DNA of 29,553 bases from a virus, in IMG/VR virus record IMGVR_UViG_3300020463_002175, positions 1 through 29,553 of that record; one strand, written 5' to 3'. The position numbers and the translations under genes are program-made. The stretch's first letter is position 1. The number at the start of each line of letters is the position of its first letter. The notes under the pieces are model-generated. The model made no database searches, had not been told where the DNA came from, and saw only the letters and a list, made by a program, of their open reading frames with translations. Of the stretch, positions 7,135-14,340 are shown piece by piece.

Positions 7135-9399
7135 ATGTCAGCTGAAACAAAAATAACAAATTTATTAAATTATATTACAGGAAGTGCAGGTGGATGGCCA
7201 TCAAACACTAATGTTAGTATCCTAATGGGTGTTGATTATTTTATAGAAACCGGTTCCAACAACATTTACTTTAGTGAAATGAACACTGCTTGTGGAGTGG
7301 GTGGTGAGTTATCAAGACAAGAGGATACTTTTGATAAGGTTTCTGATTATGCGAATCAACAGGGTTGTACAACCGCTTATGTGTATGGTCAAAACGATGA
7401 TGTTAAACATAACCCTTCATCATTTCAAGAACCATTGATTAGTTCAAGTTTTGCAAGACACAACATTTCGGTAAATTTTGAGTACAATGGAAATACATCA
7501 CACACTTATTTCTCACAAAGAGGACAAAATCAATTCACAGGAAGTTTTCATCTCTGGATGCAAACACCTTGGTTTAGTGATGACACATTATTAAACATAG
7601 CGAGTGGTTCGTTTAATAAAGGTTCTTTTAGAAACATTGTTTCATCTTCACCAGAAAGTGATAGTTTAATACCTTTATTTGATAAAGATAATTACACACC
7701 CAATACTAACTTTCCAGATTATGTAACAAAACAACCAACAGCTCACTCTTCATTAGGAACTCATAGTATAGGATTTAAAAAATATCAATCAGGAACTACC
7801 ACTTATCAAGATGCGGTGGATAGTGGTTACATAACTGAAAAGTTTATAGTATCGAGTGGTGGTTATAGTGGTGGAAGAGGACATTTACTTACAAATAAAA
7901 AATACTATTGGGTGACACCAACAGAGATTATAAATGCTGGACAGGATATTGACCAAAGTGTAACTTACTCAAGTCAGTTCATTATGTCGGGAAGTGAAGC
8001 ATATCATCCACAACCAAGATTTTTAAGAATAGTGGCGAGTGGAAGTTTAGTCAATATGTATGACAATTCAACAAAACAAATCCAAGATGTAGAAGTCGGT
8101 GATGTTGTTAAATCATATCAACCGATTGGTATGCCAGATGAATCAGAGGGTATAAATTGGGAAAGTTATACAACAACAGATTTAAGTGGTTCATTTTCTT
8201 CCGGTTCTATTGTCATTGAAACAACAAATAAACAAAGTTATGGATATTATTTAATCAACGGAAGTATAAAAGTTCCAGCAGTTCCACACACTATGCACGG
8301 AGGTGGAAAATTCTTTTGTAAAACAGGAGATACTTGGAGTTGGAAACAATCAAATGATATATCAGTAGGAGATTACTTTTTAAATAGTGATGGTAGTGAG
8401 TTAGAAATTACATCAAAAACTGATGTTCTATCAGATGAAACATTTTATGGATTAAATGTTGAGGACATTGATACATACTTTCAATCAAATATATTAGTTC
8501 ACAATATTCCACCATTTTGTTTTGTAGAGGGGACACCAATCACAATGGGTGACGGAACTACAAAAGCGATAGAACTTATTGAAGTAGGTGATGAAATTAA
8601 AAATTATGACTTTGATACAAAAGAAATCAAAGTAGGTAAAGTGTTATCAATCGATACACCAACACACGCAGATATCATAGAGATTAGTTTTGGTGATAAA
8701 AAAACAAAGAACACATTTGACCACCCATACTGGATAGTTGGAAAAGGTTGGTCATCATACAAACCACAATGGACAGAAAAAAGATATAACATTAAATCTG
8801 AACAATTAGAAGTTGGAGATAAATGCTTAGAACTTCAAGGTAATAAAATTGTAGAAACCAATATAACAGACATCCAAGAAGACATTAATCCAGTTCAAAC
8901 ATATTCATTAGGGGTAGAAACACACAAAAATTATTTCGCTAACGATATGTTAGTTCACAACAAAGGAAGTTTTTGTTTCACTTATGAAACTATGATTACA
9001 TTAGCAGACGGGACATATCAACCGATATGTAAAATTAGACCAAATGATATGATAAAAACATATGATGTTGAAACTGGTAAATTACAAAATTCAAAAGTGT
9101 TAGAAACCGTAAAAGTTCTACACGACAATATGGTTACATATAAATTTAATGACAATACAAAAATTGAGGCAACTGATGACCACCCATTTTACATAGTTGG
9201 GGATTCCGAAGTAGATTCAGATTACAGACCATTAACTATTGGTGATGTAGTATTGAATGACGAATTACAAAAGATAGAAGTTGTCAATATAGAGGTAAAT
9301 AATGTGGAAAAAATTACATACAATATCAATAGAACTGATAATGGTAAAAATTATTTCGCAAATAGGGTTTTAGTTTCTGATGAGTTTGATACAGAATAA
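7135..9399 (+). CDS. Large protein with three tandem Hint (hedgehog/intein) domains
   Basis: 754 residues. Residues 1 to about 295 form an unrecognised domain; FSEMNTACGVGG (about 46-57) faintly recalls the Mg-binding E-x-N of ATP-grasp enzymes. Then come three Hint self-processing modules. Hint1 (about 299-457) starts IVASGSLVNMYD and ends LVH456N457; it lacks a Cys or Ser at the first position. Hint2 (462-609) starts C462FVEGT, has TFDHPYWI, and ends LVH608N609, so it is complete. Hint3 (614-754) starts C614FTYET, has DDHPFYIVG, but ends RVLVSDE without His-Asn. Four-residue linkers IPPF and KGSF separate the modules. Expected chemistry is acyl shift at Cys and Asn cyclisation, giving splicing or cleavage. 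The ATG follows AGGA. It may be a virion or secreted protein matured by autoprocessing (inference). Confidence 0.85.
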   Translation: MSAETKITNLLNYITGSAGGWPSNTNVSILMGVDYFIETGSNNIYFSEMNTACGVGGELSRQEDTFDKVSDYANQQGCTTAYVYGQNDDVKHNPSSFQEPLISSSFARHNISVNFEYNGNTSHTYFSQRGQNQFTGSFHLWMQTPWFSDDTLLNIASGSFNKGSFRNIVSSSPESDSLIPLFDKDNYTPNTNFPDYVTKQPTAHSSLGTHSIGFKKYQSGTTTYQDAVDSGYITEKFIVSSGGYSGGRGHLLTNKKYYWVTPTEIINAGQDIDQSVTYSSQFIMSGSEAYHPQPRFLRIVASGSLVNMYDNSTKQIQDVEVGDVVKSYQPIGMPDESEGINWESYTTTDLSGSFSSGSIVIETTNKQSYGYYLINGSIKVPAVPHTMHGGGKFFCKTGDTWSWKQSNDISVGDYFLNSDGSELEITSKTDVLSDETFYGLNVEDIDTYFQSNILVHNIPPFCFVEGTPITMGDGTTKAIELIEVGDEIKNYDFDTKEIKVGKVLSIDTPTHADIIEISFGDKKTKNTFDHPYWIVGKGWSSYKPQWTEKRYNIKSEQLEVGDKCLELQGNKIVETNITDIQEDINPVQTYSLGVETHKNYFANDMLVHNKGSFCFTYETMITLADGTYQPICKIRPNDMIKTYDVETGKLQNSKVLETVKVLHDNMVTYKFNDNTKIEATDDHPFYIVGDSEVDSDYRPLTIGDVVLNDELQKIEVVNIEVNNVEKITYNINRTDNGKNYFANRVLVSDEFDTE

Positions 9400-10006
9400 C
9401 GATTTCAAATATTCAATTCAAATACCTACATTTTTATCACACGAAAAGTGTGATGAGTTGATAGAACAAATAACCAACACAGAACAAAAAGTTATTGGTG
9501 GTGTTGGTGGTGAAAAAGGTGAAGCAGCAATTATACCAGAGATAAGAGTTACTGAAGAATGGTATTTATTTGACCAACCAATCAATCCTTACAGACCAGA
9601 TAAATGTAATGGGGATTGGAAATGGTTACAAGACAAAATATATCAAGTTGTAAAAATGGTAAATCAAGGTGTTTTCAAGTTTGATATTGAAGGTGCTGAT
9701 GATGAATTGAAACTCATAAAATATCACGAGGGTGGATTTTATGGTTGGCATACAGATTTTAATGCAGGTAGTTGTTCAATTAGAAAACTTGTAGCAATAA
9801 TCCAACTAACAGACCCGAGTGAATACGAGGGTGGTGAAGTTCAATTTGGTATCCAAGATAAACATACAAAAGAGTGGTACTCAATGAACCAACTAAAAGG
9901 TTCTTTAACTATATTTCCTACATTCTTATCTCATAATGTAACACCAGTCACTAAAGGAACCAGATATGTTATACAAGAATTGTTCGTGGGAAATCACTTT
10001 AAATGA
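9380..10006 (+). CDS. 2OG-Fe(II) oxygenase, prolyl-hydroxylase type, copy 1
   Basis: Non-haem iron enzyme using 2-oxoglutarate and O2, of the prolyl 4-hydroxylase/PKHD type. In 208 residues the facial triad is H124-T-D126 (GWHTDF) and H185 (LSHNVTPV), with R195 (GTRY) to bind 2-oxoglutarate. IIQLTDPSEYEGGEVQF (140-156) is the characteristic strand-turn of the fold. All active-site residues are present. The start at 9380 overlaps the Hint gene by 20 bases and the stop overlaps the next gene by four. It is the first of four adjacent paralogues that share N-terminal F(Q/K)(W/Y/F)...FLS and a C-terminal G-x-x-F-K/R. Substrate unknown: a protein side chain, sugar or nucleobase are all possible. 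Confidence 0.9.
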   Translation: MSLIQNNDFKYSIQIPTFLSHEKCDELIEQITNTEQKVIGGVGGEKGEAAIIPEIRVTEEWYLFDQPINPYRPDKCNGDWKWLQDKIYQVVKMVNQGVFKFDIEGADDELKLIKYHEGGFYGWHTDFNAGSCSIRKLVAIIQLTDPSEYEGGEVQFGIQDKHTKEWYSMNQLKGSLTIFPTFLSHNVTPVTKGTRYVIQELFVGNHFK

Positions 10007-10509
10007 GTAAAGACTTTCAATGGTATCTTACAAGAGATAACTTTTTATCTCAAAAAGAGTGTGAAGAGGTTATAGAAATAATTGATACTAATCGTAATAA
10101 CTCAGATTCAACACAAGCGATAGAACTAAAAGAAGATAAATATTTAGACAAAGTTTGGAAGATTATGAAACTCTCAAATGATATACATTACAATTTTGAT
10201 ATTGATTGTGTTCAATTACAAGAGGGAAAGTATTACAAAAGGGGAGTTTACAAAGAGGAAGAAACACTACACTCAGACTTCGCAGCGGGACCAGATAGAT
10301 TAGTGGATGTTAATACAAAACTGACATCAGTTATTTTTTTGAATGATGATTATTGGGGTGGAGGATTACAGATTTGGAACGATAAAATAGAATCAAAACA
10401 AGGTAGGATAGTAATATTTCCGGCATTCGCAGCACATAAGGTTTTACAATTTCACGATAAGGATAGATATACAATGTTAACTTGGATACAAGGGAAAACT
10501 TTTAGATGA
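10003..10509 (+). CDS. 2OG-Fe(II) oxygenase, copy 2 (short)
   Basis: The shortest of the four paralogues, at 168 residues. The triad is H90-S-D92 (LHSDF) and H145 (AAHKVLQF), with R155 (DRYTML) as the 2-oxoglutarate ligand. The N-terminal DFQWYLTRDNFLS and C-terminal GKTFR match its neighbours. It has lost about 30 residues before the HxD motif relative to copies 1, 3 and 4, and GWH/DWH is replaced by TLH, so it is the most divergent. It still looks catalytically competent. It is joined to both neighbours by four-base ATGA overlaps. Confidence 0.87.
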   Translation: MSKDFQWYLTRDNFLSQKECEEVIEIIDTNRNNSDSTQAIELKEDKYLDKVWKIMKLSNDIHYNFDIDCVQLQEGKYYKRGVYKEEETLHSDFAAGPDRLVDVNTKLTSVIFLNDDYWGGGLQIWNDKIESKQGRIVIFPAFAAHKVLQFHDKDRYTMLTWIQGKTFR

Positions 10510-11099
10510 ACAATAACTTTCAATGGTTTACACACACACCTTTTTTGTCTAATGAACAATGTGATGATGTAATTAAGAAATTACAGGAAGAAACTAATTG
10601 GGTGTCTGGTTATGAAGGAGCTCATATTGTAAATGCAAATGAAAAGTCATTTGATAATGTAGTCAAGGATAGAACTTTTGTAGAATTATATGCATTCCAA
10701 AATACAAAACACGACTATACTTGGATTAATGATAAGTTGGAACCATATGTGGAAATGTTAAATAAACAAGTTTGGAACTTCAACATAAGTGGAGTATCAA
10801 AAGATTTAAAAGCGTTAAAGTATAGTGGTAGTGACAGATTTGATTGGCACGCAGACTATGATAAAGGTAAAGTATCAACAAATAAACTAACTTGTTTAAT
10901 CCAATTGTCAGATGAGAGTGAGTTTGATGGTGGAGATTTACATTTCGCATTTGTAAATGACGGAGAGTTTTTTAAAACACCATACAAAAAAGGATATGTA
11001 CTAATATTTCCATCTATCATTAGTCATATGGTCACAGAGTTAACGAATGGAGAGCGATATATTATGAGAGAAATTATTTCAGGAGAACCTTTTAAATGA
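10506..11099 (+). CDS. 2OG-Fe(II) oxygenase, copy 3
   Basis: 197 residues with H115-A-D117 (DWHADY), H174 (ISHMVTEL) and R184 (GERY), the complete iron and 2-oxoglutarate site. LIQLSDESEFDGGDLHF (131-147) is the core strand pair. The N-terminal NFQWFTHTPFLSNEQCDD and C-terminal GEPFK are shared with the adjacent paralogues. Four-base overlaps on both sides imply that the array is translated as a coupled unit. Substrate unknown; the variable loops around residues 30-60 and 148-160 differ most from copies 1 and 4, as expected if the copies have separate targets. Confidence 0.9.
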   Translation: MNNNFQWFTHTPFLSNEQCDDVIKKLQEETNWVSGYEGAHIVNANEKSFDNVVKDRTFVELYAFQNTKHDYTWINDKLEPYVEMLNKQVWNFNISGVSKDLKALKYSGSDRFDWHADYDKGKVSTNKLTCLIQLSDESEFDGGDLHFAFVNDGEFFKTPYKKGYVLIFPSIISHMVTELTNGERYIMREIISGEPFK

Positions 11100-11704
11100 T
11101 AAAGAAAAAAAACTTTCAGTTTGTACTACATAGAGAAAACTTTTTGACATCAGAACAATGTGATGAGTTAATAGAAAAGTTTGGACAATCTAATTCACAG
11201 AAATCCACTGTCGCAGGAACTTACAAAGGAGATGACTCGGATGTAATAAATGAAGAAGTTAGAAAAGTTCAAGAGATAAGATTAAAAAATGATGTGGTTT
11301 TATCAGACGGATTCAAATTGACAAAAAATATAATAATGGCGTGTGAGATGTCTAATTTACTTAATTTTCAATTTGACTTGAAAAAACCATATGAATTAGA
11401 AGATATCGTTGTTTTAAGATATCAAGATACTGATAAGTACGATTGGCATTTAGACATAGGTGATTGTTCTACTTCACTAAGAAAGATAACAGGTATAATC
11501 CAACTATCAGATGAAAATGATTACGAGGGTGGGGAGTTTGAATTTAGTATGTCAAACGATAAAGGAGATGATAATTGTTATGGTTCAAGGAAAAGAGGTT
11601 CATTAATATTGTTCCCTGCATACTTAGGACATAGAGTTAGACCAGTAACGAGTGGTGTTAGATATTCAATAGTTACTTGGATTCTTGGAAACTCTTTTAA
11701 ATAA
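11096..11704 (+). CDS. 2OG-Fe(II) oxygenase, copy 4
   Basis: 202 residues with H118-L-D120 (DWHLDI), H179 (LGHRVRPV) and R189 (GVRYSI). IIQLSDENDYEGGEFEF (134-150) is nearly identical in pattern to copies 1 and 3. The N-terminal NFQFVLHRENFLTSEQCDELIE and C-terminal GNSFK place it in the same paralogous set, closest to copy 1 by eye. It is the last gene of the array; a 55-base gap with a TATTTATA element follows, so the transcription unit may end or be re-initiated there. Confidence 0.9.
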   Translation: MIKKKNFQFVLHRENFLTSEQCDELIEKFGQSNSQKSTVAGTYKGDDSDVINEEVRKVQEIRLKNDVVLSDGFKLTKNIIMACEMSNLLNFQFDLKKPYELEDIVVLRYQDTDKYDWHLDIGDCSTSLRKITGIIQLSDENDYEGGEFEFSMSNDKGDDNCYGSRKRGSLILFPAYLGHRVRPVTSGVRYSIVTWILGNSFK

Positions 11705-11733
11705 TTTACATTTTCAGTTTCATACCAACTATT

Positions 11734-11741
11734 TATTTATA
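11734..11741 (+). promoter_or_regulatory. TATTTATA element upstream of probable gp62 gene
   Basis: An exact copy of the octamer at 7114-7121, here 18 bases before the ATG at 11760 and just ahead of AAAAGG (11745-11750). It lies in the 55-base gap after the oxygenase array. No clear -35 is visible. The - strand reading is TATAAATA, identical to the T4 late box. Recurrence in otherwise rare gaps is the only evidence for function. Confidence 0.3.
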
Positions 11742-11759
11742 TCTAAAAGGTTATTCACT

Positions 11760-12191
11760 ATGAAAACAAAAACACTATTTGACCATATAAAACAAATTAC
11801 TAATGTTCAGAACCAATTGTATTGGGATAACATTACAGAAGCGGACAAGAAAACTTGGTCCAATTATATGGTACATAGATTCTTGTCAATGAAACCAGAG
11901 TGGATAGAAGTTGTAAATGAAATACAACGATACTGGGAATTGAAACCAAAGTCGGTTTATCAATTCTATACAAATCTACTTCCGAGAGGAAATACATACT
12001 TAAGATATACGAAATCTAAAAAGAAATCTAAGATTGAAAAGTGGGCTATGGATATATTATGTGATTACTTTCAAGAAAGTTCACAAAATATTGAAAAAAC
12101 ACTTGACATTATGGGTAAAGATGTTGTATATTCAATTATATCAAAGTATGGTGTAGATGAGAAACAACTAAAAAAAATATGGAGTAAATGA
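11760..12191 (+). CDS. 62: Probable clamp loader small subunit, T4 gp62-like
   Basis: gp62 forms the clamp loader with four gp44 subunits and does not bind ATP itself. The 143-residue product has WSNYMVHRFLSMKPEWIEVV (33-52) and VYQFYTNLLPRGNTYLRYTK (66-85). The second resembles the LMAAVPRGKRYGKW segment of T4 gp62, and the first resembles marine phage homologues as I recall them. It is shorter than T4 gp62 (187 aa). The start is set at ATG 11760, after AAAAGG nine bases upstream; an in-frame ATG at 11685 lies inside the oxygenase gene and has no support. The identification is by pattern and by need for a partner for gp44. It overlaps the next gene by four bases. Confidence 0.7.
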   Translation: MKTKTLFDHIKQITNVQNQLYWDNITEADKKTWSNYMVHRFLSMKPEWIEVVNEIQRYWELKPKSVYQFYTNLLPRGNTYLRYTKSKKKSKIEKWAMDILCDYFQESSQNIEKTLDIMGKDVVYSIISKYGVDEKQLKKIWSK

Positions 12192-12610
12192 TGGCGATTA
12201 AAGACGCACCTACAAAAGTAGGAATACCAAAGGCAACCTTAACCAAAGAGGACCAGGAAATGGTAGACACACAAGATGTTGTAAGATATATGGAGAGAAC
12301 TTATCCTGAAATGACAGGTGAGTTTCTAAAAATACAATCAGAACAATATGAATTGTTTTGTAGAAAACAATATGATTATGGTCCACAAAATATAGCAGTA
12401 GGAACAATTCTAAAAACACCAGAGGATATTAAATTATCGTTGTTAGGATTGTGGTTCAGAATGAACGACAAGATAGAAAGAATGAAAACATTATTATTGA
12501 GAAATGGAACAAACTCAGTTGAGGGAGAACCAGTAACAGATAGTTTTTCAGATGTGTCAAACTATGGAGTTATGGCACAAGTAGTAGCGAGGGGTAAATG
12601 GGCAAAATAA
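12188..12610 (+). CDS. DUF1599 protein (nucleotide modification associated domain 1)
   Basis: 140 residues. The stretch FLKIQSEQYELFCRKQYDYG (46-65) followed by NIAVGT, TPEDIKLSLLGLWFRMNDKI (78-97) and a C-terminal DVSNYGVMAQVV is the pattern of DUF1599, also called Nmad1, a family found in phages and predicted to be linked to nucleotide modification. It is mostly helical. The exact reaction is not known to me. The start overlaps the gp62 stop (ATGATGG; the second ATG at 12191 is equally possible), and it ends 13 bases into the nuclease gene. Its location between replication genes fits a role in the nucleotide pool or in phage DNA. Confidence 0.75.
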   Translation: MMAIKDAPTKVGIPKATLTKEDQEMVDTQDVVRYMERTYPEMTGEFLKIQSEQYELFCRKQYDYGPQNIAVGTILKTPEDIKLSLLGLWFRMNDKIERMKTLLLRNGTNSVEGEPVTDSFSDVSNYGVMAQVVARGKWAK

Positions 12611-13431
12611 GTTATAGTCAGTTCGCAATGTGGGACAAATGTCCTTACACTTGGAAAGCAAATTATGTGGATAAAGCAGAAACTTTCAAAGGTAATATCT
12701 ACACATTATTCGGTAGTGCTATTCACGAAACTATTCAAGCATATTTGGTATGTTATTACGAAAGAACAATCAAAGAAGCAGATGAATTACCACTTCAAGA
12801 TATTCTAATCTATCGTATGAAAGAATTATACAAAGAAGCCAAAGAAAGATATGGTGACGGATTTGAAGTAACCAAAGAAGAAATGACAGAGTTCACTCAA
12901 GACGGATTCAATATTATTGATGAGTTCTTAAAGAGAAAGTCAAGTCACTTCAAAAAGAAAGATACTGAGTTAGTTGGTATTGAAATGAATTTAAACTATA
13001 ACTTACCTAAAGATATGAAGTTCGTTGGTTATATGGATGTTGTTCTACACGATAAGAAAACTGGTCGTATGAGAATTATCGATATCAAATCATCTACTAT
13101 GGGTTGGAACAAGTATATGAAAGCCGACAAGAACAAAACCAATCAGTTATTATTGTATAAACACTTTATGGCAAAACAATTAGAAATATCGGAAGATAAA
13201 ATAGATGTTGAATATTTAATATTAAAGAGAAGATTATATGAAAATATGATGTATCCACAGAAAAGAATTCAAGCGTTCTCGCCGGCAAGTGGAAAACCAA
13301 GTGTTAATAAGGTTATGAATAGGTTACAAGAGTTTATAGATGAGTGTTATGATGACAAAGGTAAAATCATTTCACACGACTATGAAAAATGTGAAAAACA
13401 CAAAAAGTGTAGAAGTTGTAAGGACTTATAA
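12598..13431 (+). CDS. PD-(D/E)XK nuclease, RecB/Cas4-like, with four-cysteine Fe-S-type motif
   Basis: 277 residues. Core motifs: FGSAIHE with H43, GYMDVVL with D147, IIDIKSST with D162 and K164, and Q183-LLLY (motif QxxxY), together the active site of RecB/Cas4-type exonucleases. C15 in the N-terminal DKCPYTWK and C265, C271 and C274 at the C-terminus match the one-plus-three cysteine arrangement that holds a 4Fe-4S cluster in Cas4 and AddB. N-terminal SYSQFAMWDKCPY is also typical of this class. Expected to process DNA ends during phage recombination-dependent replication. The start overlaps the previous gene by 13 bases; the stop TAATG overlaps the next start. Confidence 0.88.
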   Translation: MGKISYSQFAMWDKCPYTWKANYVDKAETFKGNIYTLFGSAIHETIQAYLVCYYERTIKEADELPLQDILIYRMKELYKEAKERYGDGFEVTKEEMTEFTQDGFNIIDEFLKRKSSHFKKKDTELVGIEMNLNYNLPKDMKFVGYMDVVLHDKKTGRMRIIDIKSSTMGWNKYMKADKNKTNQLLLYKHFMAKQLEISEDKIDVEYLILKRRLYENMMYPQKRIQAFSPASGKPSVNKVMNRLQEFIDECYDDKGKIISHDYEKCEKHKKCRSCKDL

Positions 13432-13925
13432 TGATAGAACCAGGTTTAAGAATTAAAGTAACAGACTTTTTAGCGACTGAATACGAACAAGAGGTATTTC
13501 AGGAACTGATGAAACTAAAACAATTACCGGATATGCAAGGAGTCGGCTTTCCATTATACTTCTGGTATGATAGAGAAAATGAAGCGGTAGACTTGAATAC
13601 ATTAGAACCATTTATTAAGTATTGGAAATCTTCAGGTGAACACGCAACTAAACTCACCATATATCCAGAACTATTTGACACTCAAAATGATTTTATTTGG
13701 TATGACATAAGACCAAGAAACTCAATTGACTATTTACCTAATCCAACACTTTCATATCTACAATATTACAGATTCGCATACCTTTACGATGACCCAAAAA
13801 TTGGAATACTTGAAGGTCTAAAAGACTTTTACAAAAAGTATAGTTTTGTAAATTCCAATGATTCATCCGAAACCAAGAAAAGAAAACAAAAAAGAAATGA
13901 CGATGAAGATAGCAATCATAGGTAG
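13431..13925 (+). CDS. Protein of unknown function
   Basis: 164 residues, not recognised. The first 140 residues are compact and aromatic-rich (FPLYFWYDRE at 40-49, NPTLSYLQYYRFAYLYDD at 103-120). The last 20 are a charged, probably disordered tail (SETKKRKQKRNDDED) that overlaps the start of the next gene. No signal peptide, membrane segment or catalytic motif is apparent. The PRNSIDYLPNPTLS stretch with many aromatics could suggest an oxygenase-like or beta-sandwich domain, but I cannot support that. It is coupled to the nuclease by a one-base overlap. Confidence 0.7.
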   Translation: MIEPGLRIKVTDFLATEYEQEVFQELMKLKQLPDMQGVGFPLYFWYDRENEAVDLNTLEPFIKYWKSSGEHATKLTIYPELFDTQNDFIWYDIRPRNSIDYLPNPTLSYLQYYRFAYLYDDPKIGILEGLKDFYKKYSFVNSNDSSETKKRKQKRNDDEDSNHR

Positions 13926-14301
13926 TAGGACCTACACCAATAAAAGAAACATTAAGAACTTTATGTTCCGATTGAAAATGGAACACCCAGGAGTTGAAGT
14001 AGTTAGTGGTGGTGCAAAAGACGGAGCAGATAAATACGCGAAGAAATTTGCATTAGAGTTTAAAATACCTTATAGTGAATTCCCACCACAACACCAAACC
14101 CACAATATGTATTGTGTAATGGAAGCTTACAATTATGGAAAACCTTACAATGTAGGTTATTATCACAAGAGAAATAAAGATTTAGTTAAATATTCAGATA
14201 AGGTTGTAGCATTTTGTAAAGACGGAGAGATTACCAACGGAACAAAATCAGCATTAGAATATTGTAAAAAAATAAATAAAAAATTCGTTATTTTGAGTTA
14301 A
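13897..14301 (+). CDS. DUF2493/YspA-like SLOG-family protein
   Basis: The Rossmann-like SLOG superfamily binds nucleotide-type ligands. Seen in 134 residues: N-terminal strand KIAIIGSRTY with GSR at 9-11, VVSGGAKDGAD (35-45), FPPQ, KRNKDLVKYSD (91-101) with the family RN pair, VVAFCKDG, and NGTKSALEYCKK, which is the GT motif near the C-terminus. This order matches DUF2493 proteins. Starting at ATG 13897 or 13903 gives a normal N-terminus; an in-frame ATG at 13858 lies inside the previous gene and would add a charged non-family extension. No good ribosome-binding site is visible. Role in phage unknown. Confidence 0.8.
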   Translation: MTMKIAIIGSRTYTNKRNIKNFMFRLKMEHPGVEVVSGGAKDGADKYAKKFALEFKIPYSEFPPQHQTHNMYCVMEAYNYGKPYNVGYYHKRNKDLVKYSDKVVAFCKDGEITNGTKSALEYCKKINKKFVILS

Positions 14302-14330
14302 ACTAACTATTTATTATATATACATATATA
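14293..14330 (+). promoter_or_regulatory. AT-rich promoter/operator-like region with inverted repeat
   Basis: TTGAGT at 14293-14298 and TATATA at 14317-14322 are 18 bases apart. TATTTATT lies at 14309-14316. The run of alternating T and A at 14315-14330 is broken by a single C and forms a near-perfect inverted repeat. The gene that follows encodes a small ribbon-helix-helix-like protein; such proteins often bind short inverted repeats in their own promoters. Low sequence complexity makes chance matches likely. Confidence 0.33.
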
Positions 14331-14340
14331 TAGGAACAAT

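Noticed and set aside
11685-11759. 25-residue N-terminal extension of the probable gp62
   Set aside because: It starts inside the fourth oxygenase gene; ATG 11760 has AAAAGG at proper spacing.
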